From CCY15215 sp034932145 (lineage in GTDB: Bacteria > Cyanobacteriota > Cyanobacteriia > Cyanobacteriales > Spirulinaceae), in contig NZ_JAYGHV010000138.1 of NCBI RefSeq assembly GCF_034932145.1, positions 1-24,127 on the forward strand: a stretch of 24,127 bases of DNA. Reading direction: 5' to 3'. Position 1 is the first letter of the stretch; the number at the start of each line of letters is the position of its first letter. The notes under the pieces were generated by a model. It did no database searches. It was not told the origin of the DNA and was given only the letters and a program-made list of their open reading frames with translations. The position numbers were made by a program, and so were the translations under genes. Positions 1-6,868 of the stretch are shown in pieces.

Positions 1-1
1 G

Positions 2-229
2 ATACCTTGCCCCGTGGGGATGAAATCCACGGATTTTGCCTTAGAAATGCTGCAAACCACAGGAGTAGTGGTTACTCCTGGCAATGCCTTTGGAGAAGCC
101 GGAGAAGGGTACGTGCGGATTAGCCTCATTGCCGATCGCGATCGCCTCGGAAAAGCCTTAGACCGTTGGCGGAAAGCAGGTATTCGCTATCAACCCGAAG
201 AGGTACTGGCTCCCCTTAGCACAAATTGA
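2..229 (+). CDS. Class I/II PLP aminotransferase, C-terminal end (LL-diaminopimelate aminotransferase-like)
   Basis: This is the 3' end of a gene that begins before the window; the frame is open from base 2 to a TGA at 227-229, so about 75 residues are visible. The segment has the pattern of the small domain of fold-type I aminotransferases: a start like PCPxGMKSTDFAL, then TGVVVTPGNAFG, then GEGYVRISL, where the arginine is the usual substrate-carboxylate contact. The ending with AGIRY resembles the cyanobacterial aminotransferases annotated as LL-diaminopimelate aminotransferase (lysine and peptidoglycan precursor synthesis). The catalytic lysine lies outside the window, so the substrate cannot be fixed from here. 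The family is well supported; the specific activity is inferred. The ATG at base 20 is an internal methionine, not the start. Confidence 0.8.
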   Translation: MPCPVGMKSTDFALEMLQTTGVVVTPGNAFGEAGEGYVRISLIADRDRLGKALDRWRKAGIRYQPEEVLAPLSTN

Positions 230-441
230 GCAAAAGTCCTGGTAAATATTTAATGTTATGAATAGATCTCGACAAAAGCCAGAGAGGATGTCAAAGTAGT
301 ATGATGGGTAAATGAGAAGGAATATCGGTGGCTGAAGTTATCGCTAGTCTTAGGGGGTTTTCCGATTGAGTATTAGCCAAGAGGCTTTCCTTCCGAATCC
401 CAATCTCTACATGATATCCAATCAATTTGCGAGGCTAAGTT
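230..441 (+). promoter_or_regulatory. Leader region upstream of the RRM gene
   Basis: These 212 bases between the aminotransferase stop and the RRM start contain no gene that I can support. Long 5' untranslated regions that control cold induction are known for cyanobacterial rbp genes, so part of this spacer may be transcribed leader. No -35/-10 pair or conserved leader motif could be assigned with confidence, and the start codon at 442 has only a weak upstream purine stretch. Confidence 0.3.
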
Positions 442-753
442 ATGACCGTGTATATCGGGAATCTTTCCCATGATGCTACAGAGGAAGATGTAAATGGTGT
501 TTTTGCTGAATATGGTTCTGTAAAGCGGGTGAAAATTCCTCTCGATCGCGAAACCGGTCAGCGACGGGGTTTTGGTTTTGTCGATATGGAGGAAGAAAAG
601 GGCGAAACCGCAGCGATCGAGAGCCTTGATGGGGCAGAATGGATGGGTCGCACCTTAAAAGTCAATAAGGCCAAACCTCGGGAGGATCGTCCTTCTAACC
701 GGAATTGGAAAGATAATGACCGTAATTTCTCATCAGGGCGCGATCGCTATTAA
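442..753 (+). CDS. Cyanobacterial RRM-type RNA-binding protein (Rbp family)
   Basis: A 103-residue protein with one RNA recognition motif filling residues 2-78. RNP2 is VYIGNL at residues 3-8. RNP1 runs from R42 to M49 and has the expected G-F-G-F-V core. The tail (79-103) is short, hydrophilic and rich in Arg, Asn, Asp and Ser, rather than the glycine-rich tail of the cold-inducible RbpA proteins, so it belongs to the short-tail side of the family. These proteins bind single-stranded RNA in the cytoplasm and are linked to cold adaptation and mRNA handling. The next gene is rpsU, a pairing known from Anabaena (rbpA1-rpsU), which supports the assignment. A hairpin at 791-823 separates the two and could reduce read-through. 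The family is certain; the RNA targets are unknown. Confidence 0.93.
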   Translation: MTVYIGNLSHDATEEDVNGVFAEYGSVKRVKIPLDRETGQRRGFGFVDMEEEKGETAAIESLDGAEWMGRTLKVNKAKPREDRPSNRNWKDNDRNFSSGRDRY

Positions 754-790
754 GTTTTGATGGGACAATTAAATCCGATGATTGACTCAG

Positions 791-823
791 AGGATAGACA
801 ACAGAGCTATCCTTTTGTATTTT
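791..823 (+). terminator. Terminator or attenuator between the RRM gene and rpsU
   Basis: A 7-bp stem AGGATAG (791-797) / CTATCCT (807-813) with a 9-base loop is followed by TTTGTATTTT. It lies 38 bases after the RRM stop. The stem is modest, so partial termination with read-through into rpsU is plausible. Confidence 0.55.
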
Positions 824-880
824 AGAGGGTTCGAGGTCTGTCGTTTGAGGTCTAGAATTTCAACGGCATCACTGCCAGTG

Positions 881-922
881 TTTTTTGTAAATTGTTTTTT
901 GTACATTATTTTTTGTACATTG
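881..922 (+). repeat. Three 14-bp tandem repeats upstream of rpsU
   Basis: Units at 881-894, 895-908 and 909-922 read TTTTTTGTAAATTG, TTTTTTGTACATTA and TTTTTTGTACATTG, followed by a run of eight T at 923-930. Each unit is a T6 tract plus a GTAcATT core; the second and third also contain the palindrome GTAC. They end 34 bases before the rpsU start and so lie in its promoter or leader. Confidence 0.85.
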
Positions 923-956
923 TTTTTTTTCCATAATGAAAGCGGGAGGATATTGA

Positions 957-1157
957 ATGGCCCAAGTTGTTCTTGGTGAAAACGAGCAATTAGAGTCAGC
1001 ATTGCGTCGATTTAAACGGAAAGTTTCTCGAGCTGGCATCTTTGGCGATATGAAAAAAAATCGCCACTTTGAAACCCCTGCCCAAAAGCGCAAGCGCAAA
1101 GAACTAGCAAGACATAAGGAAAGGCGTTGGCTTCGCAATCGCAAAAAACAATCCTAA
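957..1157 (+). CDS. rpsU: 30S ribosomal protein bS21
   Basis: A 66-residue, very basic protein that matches bS21 along its whole length: a VVLGENEQLESALRRFKRK start, an RRFKRKVSRAGI segment and an Arg/Lys-rich helix ending in RRWLRNRKKQS. bS21 is a small-subunit protein near the 3' end of 16S rRNA that takes part in initiation. The start is fixed by a GGGAGG ribosome-binding site at 944-949, eight bases before the ATG. It follows the RRM gene, as in other cyanobacteria, with a hairpin and a 14-bp repeat array in the 200-base spacer, so its expression may not simply follow the upstream gene. Predicted ORFs on the opposite strand across 787-1144 are shadows. Confidence 0.97.
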   Translation: MAQVVLGENEQLESALRRFKRKVSRAGIFGDMKKNRHFETPAQKRKRKELARHKERRWLRNRKKQS

Positions 1158-1264
1158 TTTCTTAAAAAAAAGCTAGTAGCAAATGAATTCCCATCTATAA
1201 TCAATCTCTGATTTAGGTGGGATGCTCTTTAATTAGTTGGCATAAGAGGCGGGTTAACGCTTTT

Positions 1265-1332
1265 ATGGGGGGCGGGTTGCCAAAATATCGGCAGTATTGA
1301 CTTTTCCTTGTGTCAAGTTTTCCCGCCCCCAT
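1265..1332. repeat. Long-range GC-rich inverted repeat in the rpsU/RHH spacer
   Basis: The segment ATGGGGGGCGGG (1265-1276) is complementary to CCCGCCCCCAT (1322-1332), apart from one extra G. The 45-base interior holds a smaller inverted repeat, TTGAC (1297-1301) / GTCAA (1312-1316). It begins five bases past the stop of the minus-strand RHH gene, so it may be that gene's 3' structure, although no U-run follows the stem on either strand. The rest of the 1158-1336 spacer shows no gene. Confidence 0.55.
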
Positions 1333-1336
1333 CCCG

Positions 1337-1678
1337 TTAGGCGGCTAAACTCTCCGTACTTAAGGGAACGAGATCCCCGTGGGTGGTCAGAGCGAGAAAC
1401 ATGGGCGCATTCTCTGGTATCATTTTGCCCGTTAGGACGCAGCATTCATCTTTCTGGGCGATCGCTTCAAAACTGGCGCGAATATCAGTTTTGGAAAACG
1501 TGGGGCGATAATCACCAGACTTTTGCTGAACGTAGTTCCAAAGCACATCTCTGATCAATGCTTGATAACCCGTGTTGCCCGACAATTCTTTCAGTTTCTC
1601 CTTCAGTTCTCTTTCCAGGCGAATGCTAGTGACTTCCATGTCGGTTGTTGATGTACGAGTACGAGTTAAGGTACGCAT
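1337..1678 (-). CDS. Ribbon-helix-helix DNA-binding protein (cyanobacterial family)
   Basis: The frame could begin at 1774, but the ATG at 1678 is preferred because GGAGGA lies nine bases upstream of it; this gives 113 residues. Residues about 14-56 (MEVTSIRLERELKEKLKELS, then GYQALIRDVLWNYVQ) have the beta-strand/helix/helix pattern of a MetJ/Arc-type ribbon-helix-helix domain, which dimerises and binds DNA through the strand. The C-terminal half has a motif with a double Cys, LTGK, and APMFLALTTHGDLVPLS; I do not know its function. A role as a transcription regulator, perhaps of itself and of the divergent gene at 1841, is inferred from the domain and the shared 162-base spacer. It could also be an antitoxin-like protein, but no toxin gene adjoins it. 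Confidence 0.8.
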   Translation of the reverse strand: MRTLTRTRTSTTDMEVTSIRLERELKEKLKELSGNTGYQALIRDVLWNYVQQKSGDYRPTFSKTDIRASFEAIAQKDECCVLTGKMIPENAPMFLALTTHGDLVPLSTESLAA

Positions 1679-1723
1679 CGAAAAAATTCCTCCAAAAATA
1701 GTGGACATATCAATATTACAAGT

Positions 1724-1751
1724 GTAGTATGTAAAAGATAGGTTTTGACAA
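1724..1751 (-). promoter_or_regulatory. Possible promoter of the RHH gene
   Basis: Read on the minus strand, TTGTCA (1751-1746) is followed after 16 bases by TACTAC (1729-1724), about 45 bases before the start codon. The -35 is a good match to the consensus and the -10 is weak. Confidence 0.3.
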
Positions 1752-1840
1752 CCCCCAATCGAGTTCAAAAACAAAAATTTTCAATTTCAACCAAATTTCA
1801 CTCAGTTTAAAATCTTTAACGCTATGTCTAGGAGGAATCC

Positions 1841-2251
1841 GTGAATCTTCTCTCATCCCTATCCACATCACAGTTAGCAACCCGTTGCCAAGAAGATCGG
1901 CATCTTGTTGCTCGAGGTTCAGAATTTAGCCAGGAATTTAAGAATTTAGCCTCGGTGACTTTGGCCTCAAGGGCGATCGCGATCGCCAAAATGTGGATAG
2001 AGACGACAGAAGATTACTCAGTCCTCTTGAATGATACAATTGTATCAAAATATGAAAATAACACAAAAATCAGCGCCAAAATTAGCGATCGCCCTCTCCG
2101 TTTCTCCATGCCCCCAGAATCTCTATCGGGGATTGAAGGTATTGAGATAGAAGGCTATCAGCATAACAGCGACAGTGAAAGATTGTTGGTCGGATCGAAT
2201 CAACAACAAATAAGCGGGAGGTACAGGCAAAAGTCAACTGTACCCCAATAA
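1841..2251 (+). CDS. Hypothetical protein, unknown family
   Basis: A 136-residue reading frame starting with GTG at 1841, directly behind a strong AGGAGGA ribosome-binding site five bases upstream; that is the main reason to believe it is translated. I recognise no domain. The first half has two probable helices (about 5-17 and 26-50), while the second half is polar and looks loosely structured. No signal peptide or membrane segment is visible. It is divergent from the RHH gene, with a 162-base shared spacer, so the RHH protein might control it. Its end is followed by nested hairpins at 2253-2320. A decayed gene remains possible. Confidence 0.5.
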   Translation: MNLLSSLSTSQLATRCQEDRHLVARGSEFSQEFKNLASVTLASRAIAIAKMWIETTEDYSVLLNDTIVSKYENNTKISAKISDRPLRFSMPPESLSGIEGIEIEGYQHNSDSERLLVGSNQQQISGRYRQKSTVPQ

Positions 2252-2276
2252 AACCAAGACCCCAACATGGTTTATC

Positions 2277-2310
2277 CCCCGCTTTATCAGAGACAAAGCG
2301 GGGATTTTTA
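2277..2310 (+). terminator. Terminator after the hypothetical gene, nested in a larger inverted repeat
   Basis: A perfect 9-bp stem CCCCGCTTT (2277-2285) / AAAGCGGGG (2295-2303) with a 9-base loop is followed by ATTTTTA. It is enclosed by a second complementary pair, ACCAAGAC (2253-2260) with GTCTTGGGT (2312-2320). It lies 25 bases after the stop of the upstream gene and 52 bases before the next start. Confidence 0.75.
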
Positions 2311-2361
2311 CGTCTTGGGTACTTAACCTTCTCGATTAACGGCATTAAAAGGAGTAAAGCC

Positions 2362-2874
2362 GTGATTACCGTAACAGAAACTTTGAGCCAGTCTGTCGTC
2401 GTCTTTTCCAAGAATTACTTGCCTTTGAGCCGGATTAATATCCGTCGGGCGATCGCTCTTTTAGTGACAGGAAAAGCCGAACCTGTAGATTTTTTCAGCG
2501 ATAAATTTTGGGAAATTCGTTCCCCTAGCGTCAAATTTCAAGTTCCCGAACACATTCGCTTGACGATGGCGCAAACCGAACGAGTCTGGAAAGTCCCTGC
2601 GGTCAATCGGCGGGAAGTTCTGCGGCGAGACAAAAACACCTGTCAATACTGTGGTAGCAAGCACAAATTGACCTTGGATCACGTCATTCCTCGTTCTAAA
2701 GGTGGAAAACACGTCTGGGATAACGTAGTTATTGCTTGCGAAGGGTGTAACTCCAAAAAAGGCGCTCGCACGCCTAGGGAAGCAGGAATGCCCTTGTTCC
2801 AGAAACCCAAAGCACCGATGCACCCCACCGTCGCTTTTGCCGAACAGTTCTGGCGCGATAATAGCTGGCAATAA
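2362..2874 (+). CDS. HNH endonuclease family protein
   Basis: A 170-residue protein with a GTG start (2362) and AGGAG nine bases upstream. Residues 12-70 form a conserved N-terminal region (VVFSKNYLPLSRINIRRAI and a VTGKAEP segment). The HNH fold spans about 86-135: CQYC (C94, C97), the catalytic DH pair (D106, H107), N121, and CEGCN (C126, C129). The four cysteines should bind a structural zinc and the DH/N residues a catalytic metal. This architecture is widespread and apparently vertically inherited in cyanobacteria, unlike the HNH gene at 22437, which is shorter and has a different N- and C-terminus. All catalytic residues are present; the DNA target and cellular role are not known to me. 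Confidence 0.9.
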   Translation: MITVTETLSQSVVVFSKNYLPLSRINIRRAIALLVTGKAEPVDFFSDKFWEIRSPSVKFQVPEHIRLTMAQTERVWKVPAVNRREVLRRDKNTCQYCGSKHKLTLDHVIPRSKGGKHVWDNVVIACEGCNSKKGARTPREAGMPLFQKPKAPMHPTVAFAEQFWRDNSWQ

Positions 2875-2961
2875 CAAGAGTGAGCAAAGCTCCAATGAAT
2901 CAAAGGCGATCGCAACGGCGATCGCCCAACCCACCGGGAAACACGATCGAAAACAGAACCC

Positions 2962-3351
2962 ATGTTGAAACTGACTTATACCGAAAACGGATTCTGCTTA
3001 GAGCATCTGGCTCAACCCCTCGAAAATTGGGTCGCGACGCGAGTTGTTTTGGCGTTGCGATCGGCAACTCCCTTGTTTGTCGAGCCGAGTACGGCTTCTT
3101 TCTTGCTCCCTGCGGATTTGCCTCATTTGGCAGAGTTGGAAGCGCTAGAAACGCGAGAAAATCCTCATGCGTTATCTTTGGCTGTTTGCGATGCAGAATA
3201 TGTCGAAGTTTGCCTGAATGGAACTTGGTTGGTGTCCGATCCCGATAGCGAAGAAGGTATCTTTGTGACGACGATGAGCGATCGCGCTGAGTTCTTTCTG
3301 TTCAAACTCTGGCAAGAAGCTGAATCGATTGCTTTTTTAGCCAATGAATAA
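2962..3351 (+). CDS. Conserved cyanobacterial protein of unknown function (resembles the alr0857 family)
   Basis: A 129-residue acidic, soluble protein with the recognisable start MLKLTYTENGFCLEHLAQ and an internal segment with VEPSTASFLLP, then LPHLAELEAL. I believe it belongs to the cyanobacterial group named after alr0857; that link is from memory. No catalytic motif, signal peptide or membrane segment is seen. It follows the HNH gene by 87 bases on the same strand and may share its transcript; the spacer holds two GCGATCGC copies. A strong bidirectional terminator follows. The function is unknown. Confidence 0.75.
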   Translation: MLKLTYTENGFCLEHLAQPLENWVATRVVLALRSATPLFVEPSTASFLLPADLPHLAELEALETRENPHALSLAVCDAEYVEVCLNGTWLVSDPDSEEGIFVTTMSDRAEFFLFKLWQEAESIAFLANE

Positions 3352-3355
3352 ATTG

Positions 3356-3385
3356 AAAACGCACTCTATTACGGAGTGCGTTTTT
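3356..3385. terminator. Bidirectional terminator between convergent genes
   Basis: A perfect 11-bp stem AAAACGCACTC (3356-3366) / GAGTGCGTTTT (3374-3384) with a 7-base loop has a U-run on both strands. It sits between the plus-strand gene ending at 3351 and the minus-strand ATPase gene ending at 3402, so it should serve both. Confidence 0.88.
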
Positions 3386-3401
3386 AATTAAAAGCAATTT
3401 C

Positions 3402-4193
3402 TTACAAAATCTGCGATAAAAACTGTTTGGTGCGATCGTGTTGAGGATTATTAAAAAACGCATCGGGTTTTGCTTCTTCTACTAATAACCCATCTGCCAT
3501 TAAAACGACCCGATCCGCCACGTTTTCTGCAAATCCTACCTCATGGGTAACGCATACCATTGTCATGCCTTCACTGGCTAAAGAGCGCATGGTATCTAAC
3601 ACTTCTTTCACCATTTCTGGGTCTAACGCTGAAGTTGGTTCGTCAAAAAGCATGATTTTCGGCTGCATGGCCAAAGCACGGGCGATCGCCACCCGTTGCT
3701 GTTGCCCCCCAGATAGCTGCCCCGGAAACTTTTTCGCTTGTTCTAAAATACCCACCTTCTCTAGTAATTGCATGGCGATCGCCTCAGCTTCGGCTTTTTT
3801 GCGACGGCGTACCCAAATCGGAGCAAGAGTAACATTTTGCAATACTGTTAGGTGAGGAAACAAATTAAATTGCTGAAAAACCATGCCCACTTCTTTACGA
3901 ATCGCATCAATATTTTTGAGATCGTGGGAAAGTTCAATCCCATCAACGGAAATCTGACCCTTTTGATATTCTTCAAGGGCATTAAAAGTGCGAATAAAAG
4001 TCGATTTTCCCGATCCCGAAGGACCCATCACCACGACCACTTCCCCCTTAGTCACGGTCAAACTTACGCCGCGCAGAACATGAAACTGATTGCTGGCATA
4101 CCATTTATGCACGTCTCGAGCAACAATCATTTCCTCTCTATCGGTTACATTGTTTGTATCTTGAAGGTCTTTGGTTAAGGAATGTCCAGCCAC
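3402..4193 (-). CDS. bgtA: Polar amino acid ABC transporter, ATP-binding protein (BgtA/AapP/GlnQ type)
   Basis: A 263-residue ABC ATPase with all motifs: Walker A GPSGSGKST (57-65), Q-loop QQFNLFPHLTV (107-117), signature LSGGQQQR (160-167), Walker B IMLFDE (180-185), D-loop SALD (188-191) and switch H217. The FDEPTSALDPEMVKEVLD form is typical of the polar amino-acid uptake subfamily. The start is GTG with AGGAG upstream. It is the last gene of a four-gene minus-strand cluster (binding protein, permease, permease, ATPase), the same order as natF-natG-natH-bgtA in Anabaena, where it powers uptake of neutral, acidic and other amino acids. It should act at the inner face of the plasma membrane. 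The family is certain; the symbol rests on synteny, and in some cyanobacteria this ATPase also serves a second, unlinked permease. Confidence 0.93.
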   Translation of the reverse strand: MAGHSLTKDLQDTNNVTDREEMIVARDVHKWYASNQFHVLRGVSLTVTKGEVVVVMGPSGSGKSTFIRTFNALEEYQKGQISVDGIELSHDLKNIDAIRKEVGMVFQQFNLFPHLTVLQNVTLAPIWVRRRKKAEAEAIAMQLLEKVGILEQAKKFPGQLSGGQQQRVAIARALAMQPKIMLFDEPTSALDPEMVKEVLDTMRSLASEGMTMVCVTHEVGFAENVADRVVLMADGLLVEEAKPDAFFNNPQHDRTKQFLSQIL

Positions 4194-4304
4194 GATCTTT
4201 CTCCTGAAAATTAGTTTGCAAATTAGGGTGTCTCAAGGTTATTGGTGAGCAATGCTTACGCTACTAATACCAAGTTAGCTCAGAAATAGAACATTGATAA
4301 TTAA

Positions 4305-5528
4305 TTAGTGTTCCACATTCAATCGTTTCTCAATATATTTACTCCCGGTAGACATGGCATAACAAAAAACCCAGAAGCCTAAAGCATTAAAAAGTAAAAC
4401 TTCTGAACTGCGACCGAGAAAATTTGGATTTGCCAAAACCGAACGACTGATGCCTAGAAACTCTTCAACACCGACAATAGAGAGAAGAGTTGTATCTTGG
4501 AATAAGCTAATAAATTGTCCCACGATCGCCGGAATTACAGCTTTAATTGCTTGGGGCATAACGATAAAAGACACGGTTAAGGGCGTACTTAAACCCAAGG
4601 CTTTTGCCGCTTCTGTTTGACCCCGAGGAATGGCTTGCAGTCCTCCTCGAATATTTTCAGCCAGATAAGCAGAACTAAATAAGGTTAAACCAATAATAGC
4701 CCGTAAAACGCGATCGGGTCGCATTCCTTCTGGTAAAAATAGGGGAATCATTACCTGACCCATGAACAAAATGGCAATTAAGGGAATACCGCGAATAATT
4801 TCAATATAGAGTACGGAAAAGAGCTTCACTATGGGTAGATTACTTTGTCTTCCTAATGCAAAAATAACTCCAATCGGAAAACAGAGGGCAATACTAATTG
4901 TTGCCATCAGTACCGTGAGCATTAAACCGCCCCATTTACTGGTTGTTACTTCTTCTAATCCAAAACCGCCACCAATTAACCATAGCCCAATTAGATAGAC
5001 CAGAAACCAATTGATTGCTATATATTTGCCCAATTCTGGCATTTTTGCGCCGATTTTTTGTCCTCCCCATGCAGCAAGAGAAAGCAAAATTAATAAGCCG
5101 ATAATTGCCAATTTGTAGGGGAGAGGGATGGGCAAGATAAAGGCAATTAAAGCGGCGATCGCCAAACCGATTAAAACATTGCGACTAAATAAATGGGTAA
5201 CATTGCGAGCAACAACTCCCCAAGAAATACCCGAAAATATAACAATAATACTCAGCAAAACCCAAAGTCGCCAGTATTCTTCACTAGGATAGCGTCCAGC
5301 CCCAAAGAGATGTAAGTTGGCGGGAACAACAGTCCATTGTGCTTCGGTCAATGCCCAAACACAAAAACCATAGCCAGCATAGCAAAAAATTCCTACAATA
5401 ATGAAGGTAATGAGGGCATTATACCAAGGGGTTAATAAATTTTTCATCACCCAGTTGATCGGAGAAATCTGAATTTCTGCGGGGGGAGATATATTGGGAT
5501 TGGGGTTTTGAGGTGTAATGGTAGTCAT
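4305..5528 (-). CDS. natH: Amino acid ABC transporter permease (NatH/AapM type)
   Basis: A 407-residue membrane protein. The N-terminal half holds extra hydrophobic segments (about 36-60, 88-105, 118-155, 170-187), and the C-terminal 200 residues form the HisM/GlnP permease domain. The EAA loop that docks the ATPase is at about 306-334 (EAAKALGL, then PQAIKAVIPAI). The long N-terminal extension is the known feature of AapM/NatH-type permeases. It lies 111 bases upstream of the ATPase gene. The spacer to natG is made almost entirely of heptanucleotide repeats, which end two bases before the start region of this gene. It should pair with the other permease as a heterodimer. Substrate preference cannot be read from sequence. 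Confidence 0.92.
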   Translation of the reverse strand: MTTITPQNPNPNISPPAEIQISPINWVMKNLLTPWYNALITFIIVGIFCYAGYGFCVWALTEAQWTVVPANLHLFGAGRYPSEEYWRLWVLLSIIVIFSGISWGVVARNVTHLFSRNVLIGLAIAALIAFILPIPLPYKLAIIGLLILLSLAAWGGQKIGAKMPELGKYIAINWFLVYLIGLWLIGGGFGLEEVTTSKWGGLMLTVLMATISIALCFPIGVIFALGRQSNLPIVKLFSVLYIEIIRGIPLIAILFMGQVMIPLFLPEGMRPDRVLRAIIGLTLFSSAYLAENIRGGLQAIPRGQTEAAKALGLSTPLTVSFIVMPQAIKAVIPAIVGQFISLFQDTTLLSIVGVEEFLGISRSVLANPNFLGRSSEVLLFNALGFWVFCYAMSTGSKYIEKRLNVEH

Positions 5529-5531
5529 GTC

Positions 5532-5580
5532 ATTGGTTATTAGTTATTAGTGATTGGTAATTGGTAATTGGTTATTACCT
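5532..5580. repeat. Heptanucleotide tandem array in the natG/natH spacer
   Basis: Seven consecutive 7-base units, 5532-5580, follow the consensus ATTRGTW (ATTGGTT, ATTAGTT, ATTAGTG, ATTGGTA twice, ATTGGTT, ATTACCT). The array fills the whole spacer and supplies the natG stop codon (5575-5577, TAA on the minus strand). Such short tandem repeats are known from filamentous cyanobacteria. Confidence 0.85.
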
Positions 5581-6753
5581 TTCTCGTAACTGCACGCTGC
5601 GATTGAGTTGATTCATACTCAGCGAAATCACCATATTCATTAATAAATATGTGGTCATAATTAAAATCATGACTTCAATAGGACGACCGGTTTGGTTAAA
5701 GGTAGTATTGGAGACAGAATAAATATCGGGATAGGCGATCGCCAGTGCCAAACTGGAGTTTTTGGCTAAGTTTTGATATTGACTATTGAGGGGAGGAATA
5801 ATCACTCGCAAGGCTTGAGGAAATACCACTAAGCGCATGGTTAAATTAGACTTTAATCCCAAGGCTTTCGACGCTTCCCATTGACCCCTAGCCACGGATT
5901 GAATTCCGGCTCTGACGATTTCGGAAATAAAGGCTCCCGTGTAAATAATTAAACCAACTAGCAAGGCACTTATTTCTAAAGTTAGTCGCAAACCTCCTTC
6001 AATTTCGCCAATTTCTGTGGGTTCGTGGGGAAATTGCCAACCCAAACCAAAGAGTAGAATTAATACAGAAATTACAGTAATAACCCACAGAATAATAGAC
6101 TGATTTTGTCCCGATTCTCCTTTTACGACAATGGCTTTAACTCGCGATCGCCACACAAAAAATGCCGCGATCGCACCCACAATTAGCACCGCCGCACAAA
6201 TGCTAAATCGTCCGACTTCTCCCGGCCACGGCAAATAAAGCCCGCGCTTGCTGGCATAAAACATACCCAAAAAAGAGAGCCGATCTTCCGGTCGAGGGAG
6301 TTTAGAGAAAACTGCTAAATACCAAAATAATAACTGCACTAAGATGGGAATATTGCGGGCAATTTCCACATAAACTTGACTGATTTTCCGCAAGAGCCAA
6401 TTATCAGAAAAACTGGCAACTCCTGCCGTAATTCCCACAATTGTTGTTAATATAAGACCGACAACAACGACGCGCAAAGTATTAACTAATCCCGCAAACA
6501 TAACCCTTGCATAAGAACCTGCCACGGGGTCGCTGGGATCGTAATTCGTCAAGTCTTCGCCAATGGCAAAAGATGCCTGAGATTGGAGAAAATCAAATCC
6601 AAACTCGATCCCAACTCGCTGCATATTCACATTTAAGTTATAGCCCAAGAGGGTGAAAATTGCGATCGCCACGAGAACGGCTAGAATCTGTAAGGCAATT
6701 TTCCAGAAGCGATCGTCTCGCCAGAGAGGAATACTTTGTTCGTTAACAGTCAT
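5575..6753 (-). CDS. natG: Amino acid ABC transporter permease (NatG/AapQ type)
   Basis: A 392-residue membrane protein: one N-terminal transmembrane segment (about 18-38), a periplasmic stretch, then the permease domain from about 85. Its helices are interrupted by a 60-residue insert with two more hydrophobic segments (182-200, 219-238). The EAA loop is at about 293-322 (EASKALGL, then PQALRVIIPPL). The insert and length match AapQ/NatG rather than short GlnP-type permeases. It is the second gene of the importer cluster; upstream lies a 115-base spacer with a hairpin and a heptad array. The stop codon is embedded in the downstream heptad array, so array changes could alter the C-terminus. 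Confidence 0.92.
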   Translation of the reverse strand: MTVNEQSIPLWRDDRFWKIALQILAVLVAIAIFTLLGYNLNVNMQRVGIEFGFDFLQSQASFAIGEDLTNYDPSDPVAGSYARVMFAGLVNTLRVVVVGLILTTIVGITAGVASFSDNWLLRKISQVYVEIARNIPILVQLLFWYLAVFSKLPRPEDRLSFLGMFYASKRGLYLPWPGEVGRFSICAAVLIVGAIAAFFVWRSRVKAIVVKGESGQNQSIILWVITVISVLILLFGLGWQFPHEPTEIGEIEGGLRLTLEISALLVGLIIYTGAFISEIVRAGIQSVARGQWEASKALGLKSNLTMRLVVFPQALRVIIPPLNSQYQNLAKNSSLALAIAYPDIYSVSNTTFNQTGRPIEVMILIMTTYLLMNMVISLSMNQLNRSVQLRER

Positions 6754-6758
6754 TTTTT

Positions 6759-6786
6759 CAGTTATCAGTTATTAGTTATTAGCTAT
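6759..6786. repeat. Heptanucleotide tandem array upstream of natG
   Basis: Four 7-base units, CAGTTAT (6759-6765), CAGTTAT, TAGTTAT and TAGCTAT (ending 6786), lie five bases upstream of the natG ATG on the minus strand, where a ribosome-binding site would be expected. Confidence 0.8.
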
Positions 6787-6815
6787 AAATTACTGATGAG
6801 ATTGCAAAAACTGCC

Positions 6816-6844
6816 CCCCAGTCTATTTTTTAATAGATTTGGGG
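6816..6844 (-). terminator. Hairpin in the natF/natG spacer, possible attenuator
   Basis: CCCCAGTCTATT (6816-6827) pairs with AATAGATTTGGGG (6832-6844) around a T4 loop, with one bulge. On the minus strand it follows the natF stop by 24 bases and is followed by GGCAGTTTTTGC. A hairpin here could lower permease expression relative to the abundant binding protein. Confidence 0.55.
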
Positions 6845-6868
6845 AGCATTTCCTACTCTACAAATCCC

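Noticed and set aside
787..1144. Minus-strand frames across the rpsU region
   Set aside because: They cover the rpsU gene and its T-rich repeat spacer on the antisense strand, with no ribosome-binding site or family match.
2880..3248. A 122-residue frame overlapping the gene at 2962
   Set aside because: It is the same strand in another frame, with Arg/Ser-rich composition and no homology; the 2962 frame has a recognisable family.
5532..5580. Heptad arrays as a CRISPR
   Set aside because: Units are 7 bases, directly adjacent and without unique spacers.
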